64,000 bases of DNA from Pseudomonas abieticivorans (GCF_023509015.1 NZ_CP094975.1:1061501-1125500), one strand, 5' to 3'. Counted from the first letter of the stretch, positions 37,762-47,496 are shown. The notes: a model not told the origin generated them from the letters alone. Made by a program: numbers and translations.

Positions 37762-38550
37762 TTAGAAACCAAGACTGGATAGCAGATCGTCGACATCGTC
37801 CTGACCGGACACAACGTCTTCACGCTTATCGGCATGAATCTGCGGACCTTCACCCCGAGTTGGATGTTTTTCCTGATTTTTTTCTTCGCGCAGCTGTGCG
37901 TGGTCGTGTTCGATACCGGCAAAGCGGTCTACCTGGCTGGCCATGAGCACCAGCTTGAGCAGGTTGCTCTCCACTTCGGTCACCAACTGCGTCACGCGCT
38001 TGATCACCTGGCCGGTGAGGTCCTGGTAGTCCTGGGCCAGCAGGATATCGTTCAGCGCGCCGGACACCTGACGGTTGCCCTGCTCGCTCTTGACCAGGAA
38101 ACTGTCGACCCGTTGCACCAGTTCGCGAAACTCCGGCGCAGCGATTTCCTTGCGCATGAAGCGCTGCCAGTCGACCCGCAGGCTCATGGCCTCGGCGCTG
38201 AGCTCATTGACCACCGGCGTGCTTTGCTCGACCAGGTCCATGGTGCGGTTGGCCGCACCCTCGGTGAGCCTGACCACGTAGGACAGGCGCTCGGTGGCAT
38301 CGGTGATCTGCGAGACTTCCTCGGCTTGCGGCATGTGCGGGTCAATCTGAAAATTGACGATCGCACTGTGCAGCTCGCGGGTCAGCTTGCCGACTTCCTG
38401 ATACAGGCCACGATCACGGGTCTGGTTCAGCTCATGGATCAGTTGCACAGCGTCGCCGAACTTGCCTTTTTCAAGGCTTTCGACCAACTGCTGGGCGTGT
38501 TTCTTCAGGGTCGACTCAAAGTCGCCCAAAGATGAATTGTTATGCTCCAT
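37762..38550 (-). CDS. cheZ: Protein phosphatase CheZ
   Basis: CheZ (262 aa) dephosphorylates CheY-P. A long helical hairpin includes the catalytic stretch ILLAQDYQDLTGQVIKRV (Asp and Gln), and the C-terminal CheY-binding peptide is SGQDDVDDLLSSLGF (residues 248-262), joined by a charged linker. The ATG at 38548-38550 (MEHNNSSLGDF) is chosen because the upstream frame lacks family sequence. It lies between cheY and cheA. Confidence 0.95.
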   Translation of the reverse strand: MEHNNSSLGDFESTLKKHAQQLVESLEKGKFGDAVQLIHELNQTRDRGLYQEVGKLTRELHSAIVNFQIDPHMPQAEEVSQITDATERLSYVVRLTEGAANRTMDLVEQSTPVVNELSAEAMSLRVDWQRFMRKEIAAPEFRELVQRVDSFLVKSEQGNRQVSGALNDILLAQDYQDLTGQVIKRVTQLVTEVESNLLKLVLMASQVDRFAGIEHDHAQLREEKNQEKHPTRGEGPQIHADKREDVVSGQDDVDDLLSSLGF

Positions 38551-38569
38551 AGCACCCCCGTGGCGGACA

Positions 38570-38944
38570 TCAGCTATTGACGCGCTCAAAGATCTTTTCG
38601 ATCTTCTCTTTCAGCACTTGTGCGGTGAATGGCTTGACCACGTAGCCGTTGACGCCGGCCTGGGCCGCTTCGATGATTTGCTCGCGCTTGGCTTCAGCAG
38701 TCACCATCAACACCGGGAGGTGCTTGAGGCGATCGTCGGCACGCACTTGGCGCAGCAGGTCGATACCCGACATGCCTGGCATGTTCCAGTCGGTCACCAG
38801 GAAGTCGAAGGCACCGCTGTGCAGCATTGGCAGCGCGGTGTTGCCATCGTCGGCTTCCTGGGTATTGGTGAAGCCCAGGTCACGCAACAGGTTCTTGATG
38901 ATCCGCCGCATCGTCGAGAAGTCGTCAACGATGAGGATTTTCAT
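38570..38944 (-). CDS. cheY: Chemotaxis response regulator CheY
   Basis: CheY (124 aa) is a single receiver domain that carries the signal from CheA to the flagellar switch. Acid pocket DD at residues 7-8 (ILIVDDFS), phosphoacceptor Asp52 ([12 protein letters not shown]), threonine in VTAEAKRE and lysine in VVKPFTA. The usual ATG at 38942-38944 is listed, but the strong GGAGGT ribosome site is better placed (4 nt) for an in-frame TTG at 38954-38956 ([12 protein letters not shown]), which may be the real start. Confidence 0.95.
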   Translation of the reverse strand: MKILIVDDFSTMRRIIKNLLRDLGFTNTQEADDGNTALPMLHSGAFDFLVTDWNMPGMSGIDLLRQVRADDRLKHLPVLMVTAEAKREQIIEAAQAGVNGYVVKPFTAQVLKEKIEKIFERVNS

Positions 38945-38979
38945 GTTCTTGTCCAATTAGACCTCCAAGCAGTCTTTAA

Positions 38980-39000
38980 CCCGTCCGAACTGCGGACGGG
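38980..39000 (-). other. Hairpin between fliA and cheY
   Basis: CCCGTCCG-AACTG-CGGACGGG is an 8-bp perfect stem 36 nt upstream of cheY. It has no T-run on either side. It may be an mRNA end or processing structure ahead of cheY. Confidence 0.45.
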
Positions 39001-39095
39001 CACTCAATCAAATCTGGCTTGCGCCCCACACCACTCGCAGCGCACCGAACAGCGCACGCCACGCCCCTAAACTCTATGACCCTGCACACACAACA

Positions 39096-39116
39096 GCGGG
39101 CTCCTACAGAGCCCGC
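39096..39116 (-). terminator. Probable terminator after fliA
   Basis: GCGGGCTC-TGTAG-GAGCCCGC is an 8-bp stem on the minus strand, 22 nt after the fliA stop, followed by TGTTGTGTGTG, a T-rich but broken tail. It separates the flhAF-fleN-fliA unit from cheY. Confidence 0.6.
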
Positions 39117-39137
39117 TTCTGCACAACCGCAACCTGC

Positions 39138-39881
39138 TCAGCGCGCGCGCCATTCCCCCAGGCGCCCTCGCAACCGCGCAGCACACTGGCTGTGCAACTG
39201 GCTGACGCGAGACTCACTCACGCCCAGCACTTCGCCAATCTCCTTGAGGTTCAGCTCCTCGTCGTAATAGAGGGCCAATACCAGGCGCTCACGCTCCGGA
39301 AGGTTGGCGATCGCGTCGGCCAAGGCTGCCTGGAAGCGCTCGTCTTCCAGGTCCCGCGAGGGCTCCAGGCCCGCGCTGGCACCATCCTCATGCAGGCCTT
39401 CGTGCTCGCCGTCCTGCAACAGGTCGTCGAAACTGAAAAGGCGGCTGCCCAAGGTGTCGTTCAAAATCCCGTAATAATCATCCAGGCTTAATTGGAGTTC
39501 GGCCGCAACCTCGTGATCTTTAGCGTCACGCCCGGTTTTTGACTCGATTGCCCGGATTGCGTCACTGACCATGCGCGTATTGCGGTGCACCGAGCGCGGT
39601 GCCCAATCGCCCTTGCGCACTTCATCGAGCATGGCCCCGCGGATACGAATGCCGGCATAGGTCTCAAAGCTCGCGCCCTTGGTGGAGTCGTACTTGGTCG
39701 ACACTTCGAGCAAGCCGATCATGCCCGCCTGGATCAGGTCTTCGACCTGGACGCTGGCTGGCAAGCGCGCCAGCAAGTGGTAGGCAATGCGCTTGACCAG
39801 GGGCGCATAGCGCTCGATCAATTCGTACTGCTGAGACTCGCGGGAGGCCTTGCTGTACATCCGGTAGCCGCTGGCGCTCAT
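39138..39881 (-). CDS. fliA: Flagellar sigma factor FliA (sigma-28)
   Basis: FliA (247 aa) directs late flagellar and chemotaxis genes and is inhibited by FlgM. Region 2 is recognisable in YAPLVKRIAYHLLARLPASV and DLIQAGMIGLLEVSTKYD, region 3 in KTGRDAKDHEVAAELQLSL, and region 4 in LNLKEIGEVLGVSESRVSQL, the -35 recognition helix. The ATG at 39879-39881 overlaps the fleN stop by 4 bp. Confidence 0.97.
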   Translation of the reverse strand: MSASGYRMYSKASRESQQYELIERYAPLVKRIAYHLLARLPASVQVEDLIQAGMIGLLEVSTKYDSTKGASFETYAGIRIRGAMLDEVRKGDWAPRSVHRNTRMVSDAIRAIESKTGRDAKDHEVAAELQLSLDDYYGILNDTLGSRLFSFDDLLQDGEHEGLHEDGASAGLEPSRDLEDERFQAALADAIANLPERERLVLALYYDEELNLKEIGEVLGVSESRVSQLHSQCAARLRGRLGEWRAR

Positions 39882-40711
39882 GAGACGGGCCCTGCGCTGG
39901 TTTGCTGCACCAGGCGTTCGACAAAGAACTCCAGATGCCCACGTGGGTTGGCTGGCAACGGCCAGGTGTCGACCTTCTGCGCGATGGCCTTGAACGCCAG
40001 GGCGCATTTGGAACGCGGGAACGCCTCGTACACGGCGCGCTGCTTTTGCACCGCCTTGCGCACGCACTCGTCATAAGGCACGGCGCCCACGTACTGCAGG
40101 GCAACGTCGAGGAAGCGGTCGGTAACCTTGGTCAACTTGGCGAACAGGTTGCGACCTTCCTGCGGGCTCTGCGCCATGTTGGCCAGCACCCGGAAACGGT
40201 TCATGCCGTAGTCGCGGTTAAGCAACTTGATCAACGCGTAGGCGTCGGTGATGGACGTGGGCTCATCGCACACCACCAGCAATACTTCTTGCGCGGCGCG
40301 GACGAAACTGACCACCGAGTCACCAATGCCGGCAGCGGTGTCGATCACCAGCACATCGAGGTTGTCGCCAATGTCGCTGAACGCCTGGATCAGGCCTGCG
40401 TGCTGCGCCGGCGTGAGGTGCACCATGCTCTGGGTACCGGAAGCGGCCGGCACGATGCGGATGCCACCCGGCCCCTGCAACAGTACGTCGCGCAGCTCGC
40501 AGCGCCCTTCGATCACGTCGGCCAGGGTTCGCTTGGGCGTCAGGCCCAGCAGGACGTCGACGTTCGCCAGCCCCAGGTCGGCGTCCAGCAGCATGACCCG
40601 ACGGCCAAGCTCTGCCAGGGCCAGGGACAAGTTCACTGACACGTTAGTCTTGCCGACGCCACCTTTGCCGCCGGTCACCGCGATCACCTGTACGGGATGC
40701 ATGCTGCCCAT
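39878..40711 (-). CDS. fleN: Flagellar number regulator FleN (FlhG)
   Basis: FleN (277 aa) is a MinD-like ATPase that binds FleQ and restricts flagellar number. The deviant Walker A is AVTGGKGGVGKTNVSVNLSL, followed by MLLDADLGLANVDVLLGL (switch I), LVIDTAAGIGDSVVSF (Walker B) and CDEPTSITDAYALIKL. It overlaps fliA by 4 bp. The start MGSMHPVQVIA has only a weak ribosome site; MHPV three codons later is possible. Confidence 0.96.
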   Translation of the reverse strand: MGSMHPVQVIAVTGGKGGVGKTNVSVNLSLALAELGRRVMLLDADLGLANVDVLLGLTPKRTLADVIEGRCELRDVLLQGPGGIRIVPAASGTQSMVHLTPAQHAGLIQAFSDIGDNLDVLVIDTAAGIGDSVVSFVRAAQEVLLVVCDEPTSITDAYALIKLLNRDYGMNRFRVLANMAQSPQEGRNLFAKLTKVTDRFLDVALQYVGAVPYDECVRKAVQKQRAVYEAFPRSKCALAFKAIAQKVDTWPLPANPRGHLEFFVERLVQQTSAGPVS

Positions 40712-40833
40712 GTTTGTTCTTTACCTTGTCTTACTTAGACCGAGGCCACACGATTTGCTGCGCTTTCATCAACTGAAAAATACTTGGCAGTCCATCAATG
40801 TAGGTAGATTGCAACGTCTTGTTACCACTCACC

Positions 40834-42153
40834 TCAGCCAACACGTTTACTCGGGCTGTGGTAGAGATCAGCGAACATATCGGCCATGGCCTCTTCACTG
40901 GGCTCATCCTGCATTTGCACGTTGACCGCACGGCTGACCAACTGATGCCGGCGCGGCAGGTGCAAATCGTCCGGAATACGTGGCCCATCGGTGAGATAGG
41001 CCACTGGTAATTCATGACTGATCGCCAGGCTCAGCACTTCGCCGAGGCTGGCACTTTCATCCAGCTTGGTCAGAATACATCCAGCCAGGCCGCAACGCTT
41101 GTAACTGTGATACGCCGCGGTCAATACCTGCTTTTGACTGGTTGTAGCCAGTACCAGGTAATTGCGTGCGCGGATGCCCCGGCCTGCCAGGCTTTCCAGC
41201 TGCATGCGCAGGGCCGGGTCGCTGGCTTGCAAGCCCGCGGTGTCGATCAACACCACACGCTTGCGCAGCAACGGCTCCAGCGCCTGGGCCAGTGACTGGC
41301 CGGGGTCTACATGGGTCACCGACACATTGAGAATACGCCCCAGGGTCTTGAGTTGCTCCTGGGCACCAATGCGAAAGCTGTCCATGCTCACCAGTGCGAT
41401 GTTCTGCGCACCGTACTTGAGTACGTAACGGGCAGCCAGCTTGGCCAGCGTCGTGGTCTTGCCCATGCCTGCCGGGCCGACCATGGCGATCACCCCGCCC
41501 TCCTCCAAAGGCTCTGCCTCGGGGGTCATAATCATACGCGCCAAGTGCGCCAGAAGCATCCGCCACGCTTGGCGCGGCTCTTCGATGTCGCCCACCATGG
41601 CCAGCAGCTCGCGTGACAGCGGGCCCGACAGGCCGATGCGCTGCAGGCGACGCCACAGGTTGGCCTGCTGCGGCTTGCTGCCTTGCAGTTGCGTCCAGGC
41701 CAGGGAGCCCAATTGCACTTCCAGCAGCTCGCGCAAACCATTGAGTTCCGAGCGCATGGAGTCGAACAGCCGCTGGTCTACCGTCGCCTGCGCCGGTGGC
41801 GCGACGTAAGGGCGCGCAGGCTCCTCGAAGTGTGGCTCCACCAAAGGCTCCGACGCCGTCAGCGGCAAGCCGGCGAACAACTGGCGATTGGTAGTGGCTT
41901 CGCTTTCGCTGCCGGCACCCAGGCCTGCTTGCGCAGTGACGATGCGCGACTGGGTCTTGCGCAGCTCATCCTCGAGTTCGATGTTTGGTACCCGTGGCGC
42001 CAGCGCGGACAGTTTGTAGTCCAGCGCAGCCGTGAGCTCGACACCGCCGGCGATCCGACGGTTGCCGATGATCGCGGCATCGGCGCCCAGCTCATCGCGG
42101 ACCAGTTTCATGGCCTGACGCATATCGGCGGCGAAAAAACGCTTAACTTGCAT
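40834..42153 (-). CDS. flhF: Signal-recognition-particle-type GTPase FlhF
   Basis: FlhF (439 aa) places the flagellum at the cell pole. The N-terminal B domain (MQVKRFFAADMRQAMKLVRD) and a variable middle precede the NG GTPase domain: G1 MVGPAGMGKTTTLAKLAA, then VSMDSFRIGAQEQLKTLGRI, G3 VLIDTAGLQASDPALR and G4 CILTKLDESASLG. It is 11 bp after flhA and 122 bp before fleN, on the same strand. Confidence 0.96.
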   Translation of the reverse strand: MQVKRFFAADMRQAMKLVRDELGADAAIIGNRRIAGGVELTAALDYKLSALAPRVPNIELEDELRKTQSRIVTAQAGLGAGSESEATTNRQLFAGLPLTASEPLVEPHFEEPARPYVAPPAQATVDQRLFDSMRSELNGLRELLEVQLGSLAWTQLQGSKPQQANLWRRLQRIGLSGPLSRELLAMVGDIEEPRQAWRMLLAHLARMIMTPEAEPLEEGGVIAMVGPAGMGKTTTLAKLAARYVLKYGAQNIALVSMDSFRIGAQEQLKTLGRILNVSVTHVDPGQSLAQALEPLLRKRVVLIDTAGLQASDPALRMQLESLAGRGIRARNYLVLATTSQKQVLTAAYHSYKRCGLAGCILTKLDESASLGEVLSLAISHELPVAYLTDGPRIPDDLHLPRRHQLVSRAVNVQMQDEPSEEAMADMFADLYHSPSKRVG

Positions 42154-42164
42154 AACCCACTACC

Positions 42165-44294
42165 TCAGCCGTTGGGCCCTACTGTCGCCACGATGGTGAC
42201 TTGCTTGTTATCAGGGATTTCCTGATAAGCCAATACATGTAAATTCGGTACCGCCAGGCGACCAAACCGCGACAACATCGCGCGGATCGGACCGGCCACC
42301 AGCAGGATCACCGGCTGGCCTTGCATTTCTTGGCGCTGGGCCGCGTCGATCAGTGAACGCTGGAGCTTCTCGGCCATGCTTGGCTCGAGTAGAACGCCTT
42401 CTTCCTGACCTTGACCACCCTTCTGCAAACTACTGAGCAAAATCTGTTCCAACCTTGGCTCCAAGGTGATCACAGGCAGCTCAGACTCAACGCCTACAAT
42501 GCTTTGGACGATGGCGCGGGACAAACCGACCCGAACGGCCTGCACCAGCGCGGCAGTATCTTGACTCTTGACGGCATTGTTGGCGATGGCTTCGGCAATG
42601 CTGCGGATGTCGCGCACCGGCACCTGTTCGGCCAGCAGCGCCTGCAACACCTTAAGCAAATTGGACAGCGACAGCACGCCGGGCACCAACTCTTCGGCAA
42701 GCTTTGGCGAGCCTTTTGCCAATACCGCCAGCAATTGCTGGACTTCCTCGTGGCCGATCAGTTCGTGGGCGTGCTTTTGCAGGATCTGGTTCAAGTGCGT
42801 GGCGACAACCGTACTGGCATCCACCACCGTGTAGCCCAGCGACTGGGCCTGGGACCGGTGGCTGAGTTCGATCCACACCGCCTCCAGGCCAAAAGCCGGA
42901 TCCTTGGCGGTAATGCCCTGCAAGGTGCCAAACACCTGGCCCGGGTTGATCGCCAACTCTCGGTCAGGGTAAATCTCGGCCTCCGCCAGGATCACCCCCA
43001 TCAGGGTGAGCCGGTAGGCACTGGGGGCCAGGTCGAGGTTGTCGCGTATATGCACGGTGGGCATCAGGAAGCCCAGGTCCTGGGAGAGCTTCTTGCGCAC
43101 CCCCTTGATCCGCGCCAGCAATTGCCCACCCTGGTTGCGGTCCACCAGCGGGATCAGGCGGTAGCCGACCTCAAGGCCGATCATGTCGATCGGCGTGACA
43201 TCGTCCCAGCCCAGCTCCTTGGTGTCCTGGGCGCGGGTTGGCGACGGCAGCAGGTCTTGCTGGCGCTGCACTTCGGCGAGGGCCACGGCCTTGATCTGAT
43301 TTTGCTTCTTGAACACCAGGTAAGCCGCGCCACCTGCCATCAGCGCCAGGCTGAGGAACGACACATGGGGCATGCCCGGTACCAGGCCCATCACCGCCAT
43401 CAAGCCGGCCGATACGGCCAGGGCCTTGGGCGAGGCAAACATTTGCCGGCTGATCTGCTTGCCCATCTCTTCGGAGCCCGATGCGCGGGTCACCATGATC
43501 GCCGCCGCCGTGGACAACAGCAGTGATGGCAATTGCGCCACCAAACCGTCACCGATGGTCAGCAAGGCGTAGATCTTGCCGGCTTCGCTGAAGCTCAGGT
43601 TGTGCTGGAAGATGCCGATGGCCATGCCGCCCAGCAGGTTGATAAACAGGATCAACAGGCCGGCGATGGCGTCGCCACGCACGAACTTGCTGGCACCGTC
43701 CATGGAGCCGTAGAACTCGGCTTCCTGAGCCACTTCGGCACGGCGCAGCTTGGCCTGGGCCTGATCGATGAGGCCGGCGTTGAGGTCGGCGTCGATGGCC
43801 ATCTGCTTGCCGGGCATGGCGTCGAGGGTGAAACGCGCGCTCACTTCGGAGATACGCCCGGCACCCTTGGTGACCACCACGAAGTTGATGATCATGAGGA
43901 TGGCGAACACCACCACGCCGACCACGTAGTTGCCGCCGATCACCACCTCGCCGAACGCCTGGATCACCTTGCCTGCCGCGGCATGGCCTTCCTGGCCATG
44001 CAGCATGACCACCCGCGTGGACGCCACGTTCAGCGCCAGGCGCATCAGCGTGGCCACCAGCAGGATGGTCGGGAATACGGCAAAGTCCAGCGGCCGCAGG
44101 GCGTACACGCACACCAACAGCACCACGATCGACAAGGCAATGTTGAAGGTGAAGAACACGTCGAGCAAAAACGGCGGCACTGGCAACATCATCATTGCCA
44201 GCATGACCAACAGCAACAGCGGCACACCCAGGTTGCCTCGGCCCAGGCCGACCAGGTTACTGCGAGCGGTGTTGATTAACTGTGAACGATCCAC
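42165..44294 (-). CDS. flhA: Flagellar export gate protein FlhA
   Basis: FlhA (709 aa) is the large export-gate component. An N-terminal membrane domain of about eight segments (LLLLVMLAMMMLPVPPFLLD onward) includes the conserved FHIPEP-like cytoplasmic loop region FVVVTKGAGRISEVSARFTL with DAMPGKQMAIDADLNAG; the C-terminal half is the cytoplasmic ring domain. The start is a GTG (44292-44294, VDRSQLINTARSN) with GAGG 7 nt upstream; the longer frame has no family sequence. Confidence 0.96.
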   Translation of the reverse strand: MDRSQLINTARSNLVGLGRGNLGVPLLLLVMLAMMMLPVPPFLLDVFFTFNIALSIVVLLVCVYALRPLDFAVFPTILLVATLMRLALNVASTRVVMLHGQEGHAAAGKVIQAFGEVVIGGNYVVGVVVFAILMIINFVVVTKGAGRISEVSARFTLDAMPGKQMAIDADLNAGLIDQAQAKLRRAEVAQEAEFYGSMDGASKFVRGDAIAGLLILFINLLGGMAIGIFQHNLSFSEAGKIYALLTIGDGLVAQLPSLLLSTAAAIMVTRASGSEEMGKQISRQMFASPKALAVSAGLMAVMGLVPGMPHVSFLSLALMAGGAAYLVFKKQNQIKAVALAEVQRQQDLLPSPTRAQDTKELGWDDVTPIDMIGLEVGYRLIPLVDRNQGGQLLARIKGVRKKLSQDLGFLMPTVHIRDNLDLAPSAYRLTLMGVILAEAEIYPDRELAINPGQVFGTLQGITAKDPAFGLEAVWIELSHRSQAQSLGYTVVDASTVVATHLNQILQKHAHELIGHEEVQQLLAVLAKGSPKLAEELVPGVLSLSNLLKVLQALLAEQVPVRDIRSIAEAIANNAVKSQDTAALVQAVRVGLSRAIVQSIVGVESELPVITLEPRLEQILLSSLQKGGQGQEEGVLLEPSMAEKLQRSLIDAAQRQEMQGQPVILLVAGPIRAMLSRFGRLAVPNLHVLAYQEIPDNKQVTIVATVGPNG

Positions 44295-44355
44295 CGATAT
44301 CCCTCGTGATCTCAAGCAAACTTTTGACGCCAAAACGCGCCTTGGGCATGCCTTT

Positions 44356-44370
44356 GCAAAAAGCTGTCCA
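44356..44370 (-). promoter_or_regulatory. Candidate sigma-54 promoter for flhA
   Basis: On the minus strand TGGACA-GCTTT-TTGC keeps the GG and GC at the right 10-bp spacing of TGGCAC-N5-TTGC, though the -24 block is imperfect. It lies about 62 nt before the flhA GTG, fitting FleQ-dependent flhA expression in Pseudomonas. Confidence 0.5.
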
Positions 44371-44388
44371 ACTTTGCTAATCGAGGTC

Positions 44389-44489
44389 GTAGGAGCGGCG
44401 GCCCGGTGCCACGGTTCATACGCGAAAGGCGTGCTGCGGCCTACCTGATGTTTTCGCGGCGCTTTTTTCGCGGATTAATCCGCGACTAC
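44389..44489. repeat. Degenerate REPIN between flhB and flhA
   Basis: Left arm GTAGGAGCGGC... is drifted; the right arm TTCGCGGATTAATCCGCGAC(TAC) is well kept. It lies between flhB and the flhA promoter, so flhA is unlikely to be read only from the fliL-flhB transcript. Confidence 0.65.
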
Positions 44490-44527
44490 GCGGCCGAGTT
44501 GCCATGTAGGGCCAGCAAAAACACCGG

Positions 44528-45664
44528 TTATTGATCGCGACGTAAATCAGGCGGTATCGGCAAGTCACCCAGCGGCGTTGGCCGCTTGGCCATACCCTTG
44601 CGGTACTGGCGGATCTGATAGACGTAGGCCAGTACTTGCGCCACGGCCAGGTACAAGCCGGCCGGGATCTGCTGCTCAAGTTCGGTGGAGTAGTAGATCG
44701 AACGCGCCAGGGCCGGCGACTCGAGTACCTGGATTTTGTGCTCGTTGGCGATCTCGCGGATTTTCAACGCGATGAAATCGGCGCCCTTGGCCAGCAGCAT
44801 CGGCGCGCCGCCCTTCTGCGGGTCATACTTGAGCGCAACGGCGTAGTGCGTCGGGTTGGTGATGATCACGTCGGCCGTGGGGATGGCCGCCATCATGCGC
44901 CGCTGGGACATTTCGCGCTGCAGTTGGCGAATGCGTTGCTTGACCTCGGGCCGGCCTTCGCTGTCCTTGTGCTCGTCGCGCACTTCCTGCTTGGTCATCA
45001 ACAGCTTCTGGCGGCCCTGGTACATCTGGATCGGTACGTCCACCGCAGCGATCAGCAGCAGGCCCACGGCCATCCACAATGCGCTCCAGCCCACCACTTG
45101 CACGCTATGGATGATGGCGCTTTCCAGCGGTTCCTGGGCGATGCGCAACAGGTCATCACGGTCCTTGTTCAGCACCACTAGCGCCACGGCCAGCGTCACC
45201 AGGAACTTGGCGAAGGCTTTGAGCAACTCCGCCAGGGCATGGGTGGAGAACATGCGTTTCAAGCCGCTCAAGGGGTTCATGCGGCTGAACTTGGGCGCCA
45301 ACGAGCCTGCGGCAAACAGCCAGCCGCCCAGCGAGATCGGCCCCACCAGCGCGGCGATCACCAGCACCAGCAAAATCGGCTGCACGGCCATGATCGCCAT
45401 CTTGCCGGAGATCAGCAGGAACACACCCATCTGCTTTTCATCGGTGATCACTTCGCGGGTCAGCGAGAAGTTCATGCGCATGAGTTCCAGCAGCGTCTCG
45501 GCCAGGTGGCCGCCATACGCCAACAGCCCGCCGGTGCCGGCCAGCATCACGATGAAGGTGTTCAACTCCTTGGACCGCGCGACCTCACCCTTTTCCCGTG
45601 ATTCGCGCCGACGTTTGTCCGTGGGGTCTTCTGTCTTGTCCTGACCGCTCTCGCTTTCTGCCAT
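44528..45664 (-). CDS. flhB: Flagellar export switch protein FlhB
   Basis: FlhB (378 aa) is the membrane export-apparatus protein whose cleavage switches export from hook to filament. The N-terminus is KTEDPTDKRRRESREKGEVA, then four membrane segments, and the cytoplasmic domain carries the self-cleavage motif ADVIITNPTHYAVALKYDP (NPTH). The C-terminal LESPALARSIYYSTELEQQI is also typical. The 3' end faces a degenerate REPIN. Confidence 0.97.
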   Translation of the reverse strand: MAESESGQDKTEDPTDKRRRESREKGEVARSKELNTFIVMLAGTGGLLAYGGHLAETLLELMRMNFSLTREVITDEKQMGVFLLISGKMAIMAVQPILLVLVIAALVGPISLGGWLFAAGSLAPKFSRMNPLSGLKRMFSTHALAELLKAFAKFLVTLAVALVVLNKDRDDLLRIAQEPLESAIIHSVQVVGWSALWMAVGLLLIAAVDVPIQMYQGRQKLLMTKQEVRDEHKDSEGRPEVKQRIRQLQREMSQRRMMAAIPTADVIITNPTHYAVALKYDPQKGGAPMLLAKGADFIALKIREIANEHKIQVLESPALARSIYYSTELEQQIPAGLYLAVAQVLAYVYQIRQYRKGMAKRPTPLGDLPIPPDLRRDQ

Positions 45665-45667
45665 GGT

Positions 45668-46453
45668 TCAGCGCGCCCGTGCCAATTCACGCAGCCACTG
45701 CAAGGCCTGGGAGGCCAGTGGCTGATACTGGTTGAGAATGTCCGCCATGCTGATCCACAGGATCACCATGCCCAATACCAGGGTCAAGGGGAAGCCGATG
45801 GAAAAGATATTCAATTGCGGCGCCGCGCGGGTCATCACGCCAAAAGCCACGTTGACCACTAGCAAGGCCGTGATGGCCGGCAATACCAGCAGCACCGCGG
45901 CGCCGAACACCCAACCCATGTGGGTGACCAGCTCCCAGAAATGATTGACCAGCAAGGCATTGCCCACCGGCAGCGTGGTGAAGCTCTCAGTCAATACTTC
46001 AAACACCACCAGGTGGGCGTTCATGCCCAAAAACAGCAAGGTCACCAGCATGGTGAAGAATTGCCCCACCACCGCCACCGACACGCCATTGGTAGGGTCG
46101 ACCATGGACGCGAAGCCCATGCCCATCTGCACCGCGATGATCTGCCCGGCCACCACGAACGCCTGGAACAACAACTGTAGCGAGAACCCCAGCAACGCGC
46201 CGATGATGATCTGCTCGCCCACCAGCAACAGCGCCCTCAGGTTCAACGCATCCACCACCGGCATGGGCGGCAGCCCGGGCACGATCACCACGGTGATCGC
46301 CAGGGCCATATACAGGCGCACGCGCTTGGGTACCAGGGTGGTACCGAAGATCGGCATGGTCATCAACACGGCCATGACCCGGAACAGTGGCAGCACGAAG
46401 CTGGCCACCCAGGCACCGATCTGGGCGTCGGTGAGTTGCAGGAGAGGGTTCAT
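45668..46453 (-). CDS. fliR: Flagellar export protein FliR
   Basis: FliR (261 aa) is a multi-span membrane component of the FliPQR export gate. Typical sequence: FVLPLFRVMAVLMTMPIFGT near the N-terminus, GEQIIIGALLGFSLQLLFQA and GMGFASMVDPTNG. The ATG at 46451-46453 overlaps the fliQ stop by 4 bp; the open frame extends upstream without FliR sequence. flhB starts 3 bp after the fliR stop. Confidence 0.96.
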   Translation of the reverse strand: MNPLLQLTDAQIGAWVASFVLPLFRVMAVLMTMPIFGTTLVPKRVRLYMALAITVVIVPGLPPMPVVDALNLRALLLVGEQIIIGALLGFSLQLLFQAFVVAGQIIAVQMGMGFASMVDPTNGVSVAVVGQFFTMLVTLLFLGMNAHLVVFEVLTESFTTLPVGNALLVNHFWELVTHMGWVFGAAVLLVLPAITALLVVNVAFGVMTRAAPQLNIFSIGFPLTLVLGMVILWISMADILNQYQPLASQALQWLRELARAR

Positions 46454-46719
46454 CCGATCAGCTGCGGGATACTGGTGTACAGGTTGGTGATGTACTCCAT
46501 GAACACCCGGACCAGCCAAGGCCCGATCACGATCAGGGTAATGAGCATCACCAGCAGGCGCGGCAGGAAACTCAAGGTTTGTTCGTTGATTTGCGTGGCG
46601 GCCTGAAACATCGCCACCAGCAGGCCCACCAACAAGCTCGGCACCACCAGGATGGCCACCATCATGGTGGTCAGCCACAGGGCATCGCGAAACAGATCGA
46701 CGGCGACTTCAGGCGTCAT
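46450..46719 (-). CDS. fliQ: Flagellar export protein FliQ
   Basis: FliQ (89 aa) is a two-span membrane protein of the export gate. MTPEVAVDLFRDALWLTTMM, LLVAMFQAATQINEQTLSFLP and VIGPWLVRVFMEYITNLY match the family along its whole length. It overlaps fliR by 4 bp and follows fliP by 24 bp. Confidence 0.97.
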   Translation of the reverse strand: MTPEVAVDLFRDALWLTTMMVAILVVPSLLVGLLVAMFQAATQINEQTLSFLPRLLVMLITLIVIGPWLVRVFMEYITNLYTSIPQLIG

Positions 46720-46743
46720 GACGAACCTCCCTCATAGGGGCAC

Positions 46744-47496
46744 TCATACCCCACCGAAACTGCTGGCCAGGGTGCCGATGATCAGCGCCCAACCGTCCAC
46801 CAGCACGAACAGCATGATCTTGAACGGCAGCGAAATGATCAGCGGCGAAAGCATCATCATACCCATCGCCATCAGCACGCTGGCAACCACCAGGTCGATG
46901 ATCAGGAACGGGATGAAGATCATGAAGCCGATCTGGAAGGCCGTCTTCAACTCCGAGGTGACGAAGGCCGGCACCACGATGGTCAGCGGCGTCTGGTCGG
47001 GCCCGGCGATGTCGGTGCGCTTGGACAGGCGGATAAACAGGTCCAGGTCGCTTTGCCGGGTTTGCGCCAACATGAAGTCCTTGATCGGCCCTTCGGCCTT
47101 GAGCACCGCATCCTGGGCCGTCATCTTCTCGGCCAGGTACGGTTGCAGGGCTTGCTGGTTCACCTTGTCGAACACCGGCGCCATGATGAACATGGTGAGG
47201 AACAGTGCCATGCCCGTGAGGATCTGGTTGGACGGCGTGGACTGCAGGCCCAGGGCCTGACGCAGGATCGAGAACACGATGATGATGCGGGTAAAGCTGG
47301 TCATCAGCATGACGAATGCCGGGATGAAACTCAGCGCGGTCATGATCAGCAGGATCTGCAGGCTGACCGAGTATTCCTGCTGGCCGTTGGCACCGGTGCC
47401 CAGCGAAATCGCCGGGATCGACAGCGGGTCGGCCGCCAGCGCCAAGGGTGCGGCGAACGCCAGCAGCAGCGTCAAGACAATGCGCAGCGCGCCCAT
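46744..47496 (-). CDS. fliP: Flagellar export protein FliP
   Basis: FliP (250 aa) forms the core of the export gate. A cleavable signal peptide (to ALAADPL) precedes four membrane segments. Family sequence: [40 protein letters not shown], and the C-terminal [20 protein letters not shown] with [14 protein letters not shown]. Its ATG shares 1 nt with the fliO stop (TGATG). Confidence 0.97.
   Translation of the reverse strand: MGALRIVLTLLLAFAAPLALAADPLSIPAISLGTGANGQQEYSVSLQILLIMTALSFIPAFVMLMTSFTRIIIVFSILRQALGLQSTPSNQILTGMALFLTMFIMAPVFDKVNQQALQPYLAEKMTAQDAVLKAEGPIKDFMLAQTRQSDLDLFIRLSKRTDIAGPDQTPLTIVVPAFVTSELKTAFQIGFMIFIPFLIIDLVVASVLMAMGMMMLSPLIISLPFKIMLFVLVDGWALIIGTLASSFGGV

Noticed and set aside
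35511..37946. 811-aa plus-strand open frame opposite cheA
   Set aside because: It is the mirror of cheA; the sequence is low-complexity His/Val/Asp/Gly-rich and shows no domain.
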